From NCBI RefSeq assembly GCF_026250525.1, contig NZ_CP111043.1, forward strand, positions 4,353,001 through 4,417,000: DNA of 64,000 bases, given 5' to 3'. The stretch comes from Chondrinema litorale. GTDB taxonomy: Bacteria > Bacteroidota > Bacteroidia > Cytophagales > Flammeovirgaceae. Below the pieces are notes generated by a model, which saw only the letters and a program-made list of their open reading frames with translations, had not been told where the DNA came from and searched no databases. A program made the position numbers and the translations under genes. Shown here piece after piece: positions 34,786 to 43,491 of this stretch. Position 1 is the first letter of the stretch, and each line of letters begins with the position of its first letter.

Positions 34786-36051
34786 ATGCATCATTCATCT
34801 AGTCAGGAAGAATACATTAAAGAACTGGAAGAAAAAATAAAATCTAAAGATAGAAAAATTGAAGTTCTAAAAACTCAGCTAAAAGAGCGTAGGGTAGAAG
34901 GAAGTAAAATTCTGAGCGAAATAAGGCGGATGAATCAGAATATTGTTTCGAAGAAAATCGAATTTGCAGACATAGTTGAAAAAGTTAAGAACTTTAATAA
35001 CGAATTTGTAATTCATCATGAAGATGCATTAAAAACGATTGATTTAGTTTATATGCTAAATCAAGACTTGCTACTAGAAAATGCAGACCTCAAAGACCAA
35101 AAAGTAAAACTTCTTGAAGCGAACGACAAGCTAAAGAAAATTGCTAAAATCTGGGAAGAGAATTTTGAGAAAAATAATGAAGCAACTAATACTCTTTTTG
35201 AAACAGAACAAAAACTGAGAGAGAAAAGTCAAAGGTTAGAAGCTGCTTATACCAAAACTTATCAAAAAATTACAGAAAGTATAAATTATGCGAAAAAACT
35301 TCAGGAAGCGATGATGCCTGATAGTTTACCTGTTCAGCATAATTTAAGTGATACATTTATTTTCTGGCAACCCAAAGACATTGTAAGTGGTGATTTTTAC
35401 TGGATGTGTGAAAAAAACTACAAGATAATAGTTGCCGCGGTTGATTGTACTGGTCATGGTGTGCCAGGTGCCATTATGAGTGCAGTAGGAATAAGGTTAC
35501 TAAATGAAATTGTTTTTGTTAAAGGCATATTAGAACCCTCTGCAATATTATATGAGTTAGATAAAAATGTGAATAATATGCTTGTTCATTCAAAAGAGAA
35601 AAGAAGAGAAGGAATGGACGCTGCTATCTGTGTGATTGATAATATTCCAGAATATTACAGAGAATATATTGGTGAAAAGAAAATTAAATATGCTGGGGCT
35701 AGACAGCCATTTGTTTATATTAAAGATGGAGAGCTTCACAGAGTTAGAGGGGATAAGAAATCGATTGGTGAAAAATCTCAATTGATTGATAATGATGATT
35801 TTAAATATACACAGCATGAGGTTTTAGTTGATAGTCCAGTAAGTTTTTATTTATTTAGCGATGGATTTCAAGATCAGTTTGGTGGATTAGGCAAAAAGTT
35901 TTCATTAAGAAGAATGGAAGAAATCTTTTTAGCTAATTATAAAAAGCCAATGGATGAACAGAAAGACATTATTACTAATGAATTTATAATCTGGAAAGGA
36001 GATGAACAGCAAATTGATGATGTAACTGTAATGGGATTTAAAGTTGTTTAA
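34786..36051 (+). CDS. Coiled-coil SpoIIE-type PP2C phosphatase
   Basis: A 421-residue protein. Residues 1-170 are a long coiled coil rich in E, K and L, without membrane helices. From about 180 a SpoIIE/PP2C-type serine phosphatase domain begins: FWQPKDIVSGDFYWM, then the metal-binding AAVDCTGHGVPGAIMS, AGARQPFVYI and YLFSDGFQDQFGG and finally IDDVTVMGFKV. SpoIIE-type phosphatases act in partner-switching pathways with STAS proteins. Two STAS-like proteins are in this window (13808 and 18856) but not adjacent, so no pathway can be assigned. It lies before rpsF with its own upstream region. Confidence 0.88.
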   Translation: MHHSSSQEEYIKELEEKIKSKDRKIEVLKTQLKERRVEGSKILSEIRRMNQNIVSKKIEFADIVEKVKNFNNEFVIHHEDALKTIDLVYMLNQDLLLENADLKDQKVKLLEANDKLKKIAKIWEENFEKNNEATNTLFETEQKLREKSQRLEAAYTKTYQKITESINYAKKLQEAMMPDSLPVQHNLSDTFIFWQPKDIVSGDFYWMCEKNYKIIVAAVDCTGHGVPGAIMSAVGIRLLNEIVFVKGILEPSAILYELDKNVNNMLVHSKEKRREGMDAAICVIDNIPEYYREYIGEKKIKYAGARQPFVYIKDGELHRVRGDKKSIGEKSQLIDNDDFKYTQHEVLVDSPVSFYLFSDGFQDQFGGLGKKFSLRRMEEIFLANYKKPMDEQKDIITNEFIIWKGDEQQIDDVTVMGFKVV

Positions 36052-36123
36052 CTGTTTTTTTGACTTTTCTTAAATCTTCGTGGAAAATTTTCAGGTATAT
36101 AAGGATTTTTTAAGCTAAACTTC

Positions 36124-36131
36124 TATATTTG
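36124..36131 (+). promoter_or_regulatory. Promoter -7 element for rpsF-rpsR-rplI
   Basis: TATATTTG at 36124-36131 is a perfect TAnnTTTG -7 element 40 bp before rpsF. A T-rich stretch is found about 14 bp upstream, but no exact TTTG -33 was seen. Confidence 0.6.
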
Positions 36132-36171
36132 CACCCTGAAAATTTTTGTACAATCATCAAACCTTAAATAA

Positions 36172-36546
36172 ATGAGTTTGAAGCATTATGAGACAGTTTT
36201 CATAATAACTCCCATTCTGTCTGAACAAGAGATAGAGGAGACTGTCGCAAAGTTTAAAAGCTGGCTCGAAGAGCAAAAAGCTGAAATATATCACGCAGAA
36301 AAATGGGGTCTTAAGAAACTTGCTTACCCTATTGACAACAAAACTACTGGTGTTTACCAATTGTTCGAGTTTAAAGCTGATCCAACCGTTATTCAAACAC
36401 TTGAAATCGAATACAAAAGGGACGAGAAAATTCTTAGATTCTTAACCGTAAGCTTAGACAAATACGGCGTTGAATTTAACGAAAAGAGAAGAAGCGGTGC
36501 ATTTAAGAAAAAATCAGAAACATCTAAAGAGGAGGTAGCATCATGA
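36172..36546 (+). CDS. rpsF: 30S ribosomal protein S6
   Basis: A 124-residue S6 with the expected HYETVFIITPILSEQEIEETV opening, WGLKKLAYPIDNKTTGVYQLFEF core and a basic tail. S6 pairs with S18 in the platform of the small subunit. Its last four bases (ATGA) overlap the rpsR start, indicating coupled translation. The usual order rpsF-rpsR-rplI is preserved, without priB or ssb between. Confidence 0.98.
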   Translation: MSLKHYETVFIITPILSEQEIEETVAKFKSWLEEQKAEIYHAEKWGLKKLAYPIDNKTTGVYQLFEFKADPTVIQTLEIEYKRDEKILRFLTVSLDKYGVEFNEKRRSGAFKKKSETSKEEVAS

Positions 36547-36794
36547 CACTAGTTAATGAATCAGTAAACCGCGGAGAAGTAAAGAAAAAATACTGCAGGT
36601 TTAAAAAACATAGAATAAAATATATCGATTATAAGGATCCTGAATTTCTTGCTAAATTCTTAAATGAGCAAGGAAAAATCCTTCCAAGAAGAATTACAGG
36701 AACTAGTTTGAAGTATCAGAAAAAAGTTGCTAAGGCAGTAAAAAGAGCTAGACAAATAGCGCTTCTTCCTTACGTAACTGATGGTTTCAAATAA
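36543..36794 (+). CDS. rpsR: 30S ribosomal protein S18
   Basis: An 83-residue S18 with the core KKYCRFKKHRIKYIDYKDPEFL and the highly conserved LPRRITGTSLKYQKKVAKAVKRARQIALLPY. It binds S6 on the ribosome platform. It overlaps rpsF by 4 bp and precedes rplI by 59 bp. A single cysteine is kept in the YCRF position. Confidence 0.98.
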   Translation: MTLVNESVNRGEVKKKYCRFKKHRIKYIDYKDPEFLAKFLNEQGKILPRRITGTSLKYQKKVAKAVKRARQIALLPYVTDGFK

Positions 36795-36853
36795 TCTTTA
36801 TACCAGTTTAGTGAATGATATTTTCATTTCACAATCTATAAAAAATATTAGTC

Positions 36854-37297
36854 ATGGAAATTATACTTAAAGATGATATAAAAGGGCTAGGTTATAAAGA
36901 CGATGTTGTAACTGTAAAGCCTGGATACGGAAGAAATTATTTAATTCCACAAGGATTAGCAATTTTAGCTACTGAATCTAATAAGAAGGTTCTTGCTGAA
37001 AACTTGAAACAAGCTTCTCATAAAGCAGAAAAAGTTAAAACAGAAGCTGAAGCAATAGCTAATTCTATTGGGGATTTAGAGCTTTCAATTGGAGCTAAAG
37101 CTGGAGAAAGTGGTAAAATCTTTGGTGCTGTAACTGCACTTCAAATTGCTGATTCTCTTAAAGCTAAAGGTTTTGATATTGATAGAAGAAAAATTTCTTT
37201 TAGCTCAGATATCAAAATGTTAGGAGAGTACACTGTACTTCTTGATCTTCATAAAGAAGTGAAAAAAGAGATTACTATTAAAGTTGTTGAAGAGTAA
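36854..37297 (+). CDS. rplI: 50S ribosomal protein L9
   Basis: A 147-residue L9 with the N-terminal globular domain MEIILKDDIKGLGYKDDVVTVKPGYGRNYLIP, the connecting helix and the C-terminal domain (ELSIGAKAGESGKIFGAVT). L9 stabilises the L1 stalk region. It is last in the rpsF-rpsR-rplI operon and is followed by a strong terminator. Confidence 0.98.
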   Translation: MEIILKDDIKGLGYKDDVVTVKPGYGRNYLIPQGLAILATESNKKVLAENLKQASHKAEKVKTEAEAIANSIGDLELSIGAKAGESGKIFGAVTALQIADSLKAKGFDIDRRKISFSSDIKMLGEYTVLLDLHKEVKKEITIKVVEE

Positions 37298-37311
37298 TAG
37301 TATCTTTAAAA

Positions 37312-37357
37312 AAAAATAGAAAGGCCTGAATTTTTCAATTCAGGCCTTTCTATTTTT
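37312..37357. terminator. Very strong bidirectional terminator after rplI
   Basis: A perfect 21-bp stem (37312-37332 with 37337-37357) contains AGGCCTGAATT/AATTCAGGCCT and closes a TTTC loop. A and T runs flank both sides, so it can end rplI on the plus strand and the WD40-caspase gene on the minus strand. Confidence 0.92.
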
Positions 37358-37360
37358 AAG

Positions 37361-40300
37361 CTATTCTACAATTACTATTGGAAAGTCTTGACCACGGCTG
37401 TAACCAGTTGGATATTGGGGTTTACCTCTAAACTTCTCACTAAGTTGAGGAACTCTATCTTCCAAATATCCTTTTAATTCATTTACTGTAATCTTTTTAT
37501 CTTTTAAACCTCCATCGGCATTTCCTTTCATGGCTTCGAGAATCGAATAAGTAAACACACCATGACCTAACTCTTCAAATTCTGAAGCAAATTCTTCTTG
37601 TCCACTAGCAGCTAAAAGTACTACTCCAGCACTTCTGGCTAATTGCATCATGGCTTTTTGTTCTTTTGGGCCTCTACTTACAAATGAACTGATTGCTCCA
37701 CCTGATTGACAAGCATCGAGAACTATCAATTGTTTTTGAGCTTGAATTTTTCTTGAAAACTCCATTAGCTCAGAAGAAGATATGGCTTTTTCTGCTAATT
37801 GTTCTTCAGCTCCATAAACCTGTGTTACATCATATGGGATTAGATAATATTCTGAATTGCGGTTTTCATTAGCTTCTGCTAAAGCACCATGACCAGCATA
37901 ATAGAAGACGAAAACATCATTAGGTTGGGCGTTTTCAGCGACAGAATCTAATACACTTCTGATATAAACAGCACTAGCATTCTGATCATAGATTTCATAC
38001 TGATTTATATTTTTGAAAATTTTATTACTCCCTTTTTTCAAGCTAGAAATAAATTCTGCGGCATCAGTCTTTGCTACATTTAATTTATAGTTCGGATTGA
38101 GGTATTCGTTAATTCCTATGCAAACTACATGTAAATTTGCTTGAGGTTTGTAAGGACTATCATACACGATATTCATGATATCATGCATAGATTCAGTTCT
38201 TTCATTATTATAAGCCATGGTGCTAAACCTATTTTCGCCCTCAATTAATGTTGCCTCAATTTCAACTTTTACTATTTCTCCATCTTCTGGTCTGTTTTTG
38301 TATTCTGTTCCTGTAGTATAAATTAGCTTACCATTTTGATATACTCTAATTTCATCTATACCTCCACCATTATCGATTGTTTCTGATGCAATTTTTATTT
38401 TCTCTGTAGAACTTGTAAATGACCTAGTTTTTGTATCGAACCGGAGGTGTTTATTAACAGAAACAGGATCGGTAAACTCTATATCATTAGGAATATTTAC
38501 AAACTCGAAAATATTGAATTCCATGTCGTTAGGGTCTTCTCCACTTATAATTCTTGACCATAACTCTGGGGTATAAAATTTCTCAAAATATGATTCTAGA
38601 GGAATAACCTCACTGCCATTTACATAATGTAGTGCATTTTTAATTCCTTCAATAGTACCCTCAAAATATCCTCTTTTTGTTACTACCACATAGTCTTCTC
38701 CATTTTCCATAATTATAAGAGTAGCTAGCTCTCTCATTTTCGATAAATCCCATAATGTAATCCGAGAGTCATCACTACCACTTACAAGATATTTACCATC
38801 AGGGCTGAAAGTAAGTTGGTTTACATCTGCATCGTGGCTTTTAAGTTCATAGAGCTTTTTACCCGTTTCTGTGTCCCACAGGATGATGTTTTTATCTCTG
38901 CTTCCAGAGGCAAGTATATTTTTTTTAGGATGTAATGCTAGACAAAGTACTTCATCTTTATGGCCTGTAAATTCATTAATGATGGTGCCATTTCCTGCCC
39001 ATTTTTTTATTGATTTGTCAAAGCCAGCAGTAAAAATAAATTGACCATCATGACTAGTTTTTACAGCTCTCACAGCTCCTTCATTTGCTTTAGCTTTTGC
39101 TATTAAGTTTCCGCTAGTTATGTCCCAGACTTTAAGTAAGCTGTTGTGACCTGCACTCAAAAGAAATTTGCCATTAGGGCTAAAATCAAGATTCCAAGCA
39201 GGCTCATAATATGCTTTGGTATTTCCAAATAAAGTATCTATTGATCTGTAAGTATCTCGTTCCCAAAGAATAACAGTTCCATCTGTACTGCCACTGGCAA
39301 ATATTTTTCCACTAGGATGATAAGCTACTGAAAAAATACCTTTCCTATGTGCTTTAAATATGTGTCTGTTATTGTTTCCGTCTTTATCTGTTTTCCAAAC
39401 TACAGCTGTTTTATCTGCACTACCACTAAGAATTTCATTACTATTTGGTGCAAATGCAATTGACCTTATATCGCTTTTGTGGCCTTGAAGTTTTTGGTAT
39501 ATTTTACCTGATGGCATATCCCAAAGTATAATATCTTTGCCATCGTTCACTATGGCTAATTTATCTCCGGTATAGTTAAAAGATAGACCAGTTATTTTTT
39601 TTGAATACCCAGTCAGCTTGCAGATCATGTCTCCTTTTTCGACATTAAGTACAACAGTTTGTTCTAGTTCATTTCCACAAGCTATAATATTACCCTCTGG
39701 GTTATAAGCTACAGAAGAAATCCAACTGAGTTTGGTAGGGAAGCTTTTTAATAATTTTCCGTTTTGGCTTCTCCACATATTAATTTGGTGGTTTACTCCA
39801 CCACTAATAATATACTTACCGTCTACACTATAACTAAAAGAGTTTGAGTTGCCTAAATTATCTGGTAAATTGTAAAGCATTTCTCCACTTACAATATCCC
39901 ATGTTTTAATAGTTTTATCTTGACTACAGCTGGCAAAAGACATTCCATCTGGATTGAACTTAACTGTATTAATTTTTTCGGTATGCCCACTGTACTCTCT
40001 AAGCTTTTTATTATTTGAAAGTGACCATAAAATTACTTTGTTATCCCAACCACCGCTTACTAAATATCTGCCATTAGAATTAAACGTGAGTGTGCTCGTG
40101 CTTTTTTCATGACCTGCGAATGTATGAATGGTTTTTCCTGATAATACTTCCCAAATTTTAATACTTGTGTCTGAACTATCTTTAGAAAAATCGCCTGAAC
40201 CGCTGGCTACAATTAAATCATCTGGGCTAAACGCAACTGTTTGTACAGGGCTATTGTGTCCTTCTAAAGTCTGGATGTTCATTCCTGTACTAACTTCCCA

Positions 40301-40627
40301 AACTTTAACAGTTTGATCGTAGCTGCCACTTACCAGCAGTTTACCATCACTACTAAATGAAATTGCATTTACCTTAGAGATATGTCCATCTAATGTTCTC
40401 AAAAGTCTACCAGAAGTAATATCCCAAAGTTTAATAACACCATCAGATGCAGTAGTGGCAATGGTCGTATGTGAGGGATTAATGGTAACAAATGTAGCTC
40501 TTCCTTCATGACCGATTTGAGCAGTTAGTTTTGGACTTTGTGCATAAATAAGTGAGAAAGGAGAAAAAATTATGAAAAAAAATATAAAGCAATTTCTCAT
40601 GATTTTGAGGAAATATGGTTTAATCAA
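37361..40627 (-). CDS. Secreted WD40-caspase (peptidase C14) fusion
   Basis: A 1088-residue protein. A signal peptide ends SLIYAQ at residue 30; M10 is an alternative start. About 14 WD40 blades follow (to about 640), most with a GH...WD pattern such as KVNAISFSSDGKLLVSGSYD, consistent with two seven-bladed propellers. A middle beta-rich region (about 650-820) has a conserved-looking IRVYQNGKLIY segment. The C-terminal domain from 831 is caspase-like, with the His of FVFYYAGHG at 913 and the Cys of LIVLDACQSG at 973, the expected catalytic pair. These fusions occur in Bacteroidota and cyanobacteria. Export, substrate and activation are inferred or unknown. It is convergent with rplI. Confidence 0.9.
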   Translation of the reverse strand: MIKPYFLKIMRNCFIFFFIIFSPFSLIYAQSPKLTAQIGHEGRATFVTINPSHTTIATTASDGVIKLWDITSGRLLRTLDGHISKVNAISFSSDGKLLVSGSYDQTVKVWEVSTGMNIQTLEGHNSPVQTVAFSPDDLIVASGSGDFSKDSSDTSIKIWEVLSGKTIHTFAGHEKSTSTLTFNSNGRYLVSGGWDNKVILWSLSNNKKLREYSGHTEKINTVKFNPDGMSFASCSQDKTIKTWDIVSGEMLYNLPDNLGNSNSFSYSVDGKYIISGGVNHQINMWRSQNGKLLKSFPTKLSWISSVAYNPEGNIIACGNELEQTVVLNVEKGDMICKLTGYSKKITGLSFNYTGDKLAIVNDGKDIILWDMPSGKIYQKLQGHKSDIRSIAFAPNSNEILSGSADKTAVVWKTDKDGNNNRHIFKAHRKGIFSVAYHPSGKIFASGSTDGTVILWERDTYRSIDTLFGNTKAYYEPAWNLDFSPNGKFLLSAGHNSLLKVWDITSGNLIAKAKANEGAVRAVKTSHDGQFIFTAGFDKSIKKWAGNGTIINEFTGHKDEVLCLALHPKKNILASGSRDKNIILWDTETGKKLYELKSHDADVNQLTFSPDGKYLVSGSDDSRITLWDLSKMRELATLIIMENGEDYVVVTKRGYFEGTIEGIKNALHYVNGSEVIPLESYFEKFYTPELWSRIISGEDPNDMEFNIFEFVNIPNDIEFTDPVSVNKHLRFDTKTRSFTSSTEKIKIASETIDNGGGIDEIRVYQNGKLIYTTGTEYKNRPEDGEIVKVEIEATLIEGENRFSTMAYNNERTESMHDIMNIVYDSPYKPQANLHVVCIGINEYLNPNYKLNVAKTDAAEFISSLKKGSNKIFKNINQYEIYDQNASAVYIRSVLDSVAENAQPNDVFVFYYAGHGALAEANENRNSEYYLIPYDVTQVYGAEEQLAEKAISSSELMEFSRKIQAQKQLIVLDACQSGGAISSFVSRGPKEQKAMMQLARSAGVVLLAASGQEEFASEFEELGHGVFTYSILEAMKGNADGGLKDKKITVNELKGYLEDRVPQLSEKFRGKPQYPTGYSRGQDFPIVIVE

Positions 40628-40743
40628 GTGATTATATATAATTGAATCAAAAATTACAGCTATTTGCTAAAGCATGTTTCTGGGAAAAACGGCTAGCAGA
40701 ATTGAATATTTTGGATAAAATGTAGGAATGAATATTAAAAGCA

Positions 40744-40805
40744 AAACCCATACGTCAAAGACATATGGGTTAAGGGTGTTTCTGAAATCGTCAGACTTTC
40801 TGACG
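40744..40805 (-). terminator. Two hairpins after the T9SS cargo gene
   Basis: The stem AACCCATA/TATGGGTT (40744-40771) reads into a T-rich tract on the minus strand, consistent with a terminator. A second short stem, CGTCAG/CTGACG with an ACTTT loop (40789-40805), lies between it and the gene. Together they close the gene that ends at 40843. Confidence 0.6.
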
Positions 40806-40842
40806 CTATATTATCATTGAAAATCATGCCAAGCCTTAAGAT

Positions 40843-43461
40843 TTATTCACTTTTATATAGTTTTTTTACGATTTGCTGATTTTTGTTTTTCAGTATAATT
40901 ATATAGAATCCATTTTTCAAATCACCCAATTCTATTTCGTGATTTACTTCAAAACTACTTTTTAGGAAACTGCTCTCTTCTATACTTCTTCCATTAATAT
41001 CTACAATTGAATATTGAATTTGGCCTGTAAATACACCAGATAAAGAAATAGCACATTCATCTTTTGCCGGATTCGGATACAAAGTTACATTTTGTAGTAT
41101 AAAAGGATTTTCAGTTGCAGTTACAAGAAACATGGAAGAAAGAGTGGTGCAACTACCATTTTTAATTTGTACCTGATAATTATCTTTTTTGATTGGCACA
41201 TATTTATTTGATGTAGCTCCTGAGATTGCTACTCCTCCCTTATACCATTGATAGCTACTTCCACTAGTTGCATAAAGTGTATCACCTTCTTGATAAATTG
41301 AAGCTCCATTCACTTTAATACTTATAATGGTATCATTTGATGCATTTTGTAAGTCCTTTGCTTCAAGTTTTAAGCTTACAATATCAGCATCTGGAGTATT
41401 TGTTTTAAAAATGAGATATTTATCAGAGGAAATTTCATAGCTGACATCATTATCACTTAGAAAACCATTTTCAGATTCTGAGAAAGATAGTGTAAATTGA
41501 ATATCATCAAAAAATCCATCTCGATCTTTCACTATATTTTGTAGATTAATTTCTAGTTCAGTTTCTGGGCAAGTTGTATAGGTTTGTTTTACACTAAATT
41601 TTGGCGCATCATTTTCAGGCAATATTATAATATTAAATGTGTCACTTGTTGTGAGTTCACCATCACTAGCTGTAACTATAGTTTTAACTTCTCCATCAAA
41701 ATCAGGCGTTAAACTAATCCAAACAGAATCTTCTATTATTTCAATAGAAACAGCAGTATCAGCTGGAGTAAAGCTAAAGTATATTTGCTGGCTGTCTGGT
41801 TCAGCAAAGTAAGAACTTAATTCTGAAGTGAGTAAGTAAGGTTCACTATCTTCATAAAGTGTTACATCCGAAAACTCTTTGAGTAAAATGGGTGAATCGG
41901 GTAGGGGAATTACCTCAATCATAAAACTGAATTCACTTGTTGCTAAACTATCATCAGTGGCGAAAATGGTGATAGTGCCAGTGCCATGAAAGTGTGGAGC
42001 TAATTCTATTTGTAATGTGTCTTTGTGAAAAACTGGAATAAGTCCAGATGTGTCAGATGAAAAAGTAAAATCTAATTTATTATCTTCAACATCTGTAATT
42101 ACATTGCTTAACCTTGTTGAAATAATTCTAGGGCCTGAGTCTTCATCCCACAGTTGATCTTTAAATTCAGTTTTAGCTATAGGATAATCATTAACTGACA
42201 AAACCGTAACCAAGATTGTATCGAATGCTGAGATACCACCGCCTTCGGCTTCTACCACCAATTGCACTTCTCCAAAGTAATCATTAGTTCCTTCTATACT
42301 TAGTTCAACTCCATTAATTGTTGCTACAATATCATCCTCATTGGTGTATGCATAAAAAGTTAACTCATCTCCGTCTCCATCTGCAAATACATTATTGAGA
42401 TCGTCTCTAATAACAATACTTGGATTATCTTCTAAAATACTGAAATCTGGAATTGAGTCTGTAATTCTGGGAGTAGGAAAGTCTATTGTTTTACATGTAA
42501 TAGTGGTATCGCAAAAGCTATATACCGTTTGGCAAATCTGATAAGTACCTCCTTGAGTATATGTGTACTCAGGTTCAACAGCATAAAGGCTGTCTCCATT
42601 ATCCATATCCCAAATATAATCTACAGCATATTTACTTTGATCTGTAAAAGTGATTGTATTATCTGTTTTATCGTAATCGAAACCTCCCAAAACACCTTCA
42701 GGCGAACAATAATCATATTCACCAAGTCCTGTTAAACTCCATTCATCGTCTTCGCTTTGTACTCGTACTAATACTGCATGTCTGCCAAGATCGGAAGTAT
42801 CATTACTCATGAGTAATGTTTCAGAAACCTCTATTAGGTAATCTGGTGTTATAGAAAGGGATTCAGCATTTTCAAAACCTGGATCAGGACCATCTATAAA
42901 GTACTCTACTTTTTTTATCTTTTTGGCTTCTAAAATGTTTGGTGTGTAATCTTCAAGAAAAAATCTTGAATACTTATTAAGACTCCAATTCCCTTCTGCA
43001 TCTTTAGTTCGCATAACCAGAGAATGTTCTCCGGCCTCCAAACCAATAGTTTTAAAGGATTCTGTTAATGTAAAGCTTGTACTTTCGCTTAATAATTGAA
43101 TCTTTGTACCATTACCGACGCCAGGGTCATTATCTACAAAATATTCGATTTCTTCCAGATTATTTGCTGTAGGAGTTTCATAATCATCTTCAATAAAGAA
43201 TCTTGAGTAATTACTTAAACTCCAATTATTGTTTTCATCTTTAATTCTAATAATGATTATGTGTTCTCCGATACTTAGATTTTTTACAGGAAGTTCAAAA
43301 GGAATTTCCAATGTTGTATCAGGGCTTGAAACTGGAATTGAAATTCCGTTGCCTACACCCGGATCAACATCTATGAAATACTCTGCTTCAGTAATTTTTT
43401 GTGCAAATGTATTTATTACTATAAGCATCAAAAATCCTGTAATGAACAAAATTCTGTTCAT
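40843..43461 (-). CDS. Multidomain secreted protein with T9SS C-terminal sorting domain
   Basis: An 872-residue protein with a signal peptide (about 1-20, ending NTFAQ). Three related N-terminal repeats (about 20-240) each open with a version of EYFIDxDPGVGNG and contain a W-S-L-S segment. A PKD-like domain follows (WDMDNGDSLYAVEPEYTYTQGGTYQ), then three cadherin-like repeats with LxED...P motifs, an Ig-like section and SSYQWYKGGVAISGATSNKY. The C-terminal ~85 residues are a type A T9SS sorting domain (LYPNPAKDECAISL...IVDINGRSIEESSF...LKNGFYIIIL). It is likely exported through the type IX pathway and attached to or released from the surface. It follows the beta-helix gene by 30 bp. Confidence 0.88.
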   Translation of the reverse strand: MNRILFITGFLMLIVINTFAQKITEAEYFIDVDPGVGNGISIPVSSPDTTLEIPFELPVKNLSIGEHIIIIRIKDENNNWSLSNYSRFFIEDDYETPTANNLEEIEYFVDNDPGVGNGTKIQLLSESTSFTLTESFKTIGLEAGEHSLVMRTKDAEGNWSLNKYSRFFLEDYTPNILEAKKIKKVEYFIDGPDPGFENAESLSITPDYLIEVSETLLMSNDTSDLGRHAVLVRVQSEDDEWSLTGLGEYDYCSPEGVLGGFDYDKTDNTITFTDQSKYAVDYIWDMDNGDSLYAVEPEYTYTQGGTYQICQTVYSFCDTTITCKTIDFPTPRITDSIPDFSILEDNPSIVIRDDLNNVFADGDGDELTFYAYTNEDDIVATINGVELSIEGTNDYFGEVQLVVEAEGGGISAFDTILVTVLSVNDYPIAKTEFKDQLWDEDSGPRIISTRLSNVITDVEDNKLDFTFSSDTSGLIPVFHKDTLQIELAPHFHGTGTITIFATDDSLATSEFSFMIEVIPLPDSPILLKEFSDVTLYEDSEPYLLTSELSSYFAEPDSQQIYFSFTPADTAVSIEIIEDSVWISLTPDFDGEVKTIVTASDGELTTSDTFNIIILPENDAPKFSVKQTYTTCPETELEINLQNIVKDRDGFFDDIQFTLSFSESENGFLSDNDVSYEISSDKYLIFKTNTPDADIVSLKLEAKDLQNASNDTIISIKVNGASIYQEGDTLYATSGSSYQWYKGGVAISGATSNKYVPIKKDNYQVQIKNGSCTTLSSMFLVTATENPFILQNVTLYPNPAKDECAISLSGVFTGQIQYSIVDINGRSIEESSFLKSSFEVNHEIELGDLKNGFYIIILKNKNQQIVKKLYKSE

Positions 43462-43491
43462 GAGCTCTGTTTTAGTTTACGAATTAGATTT

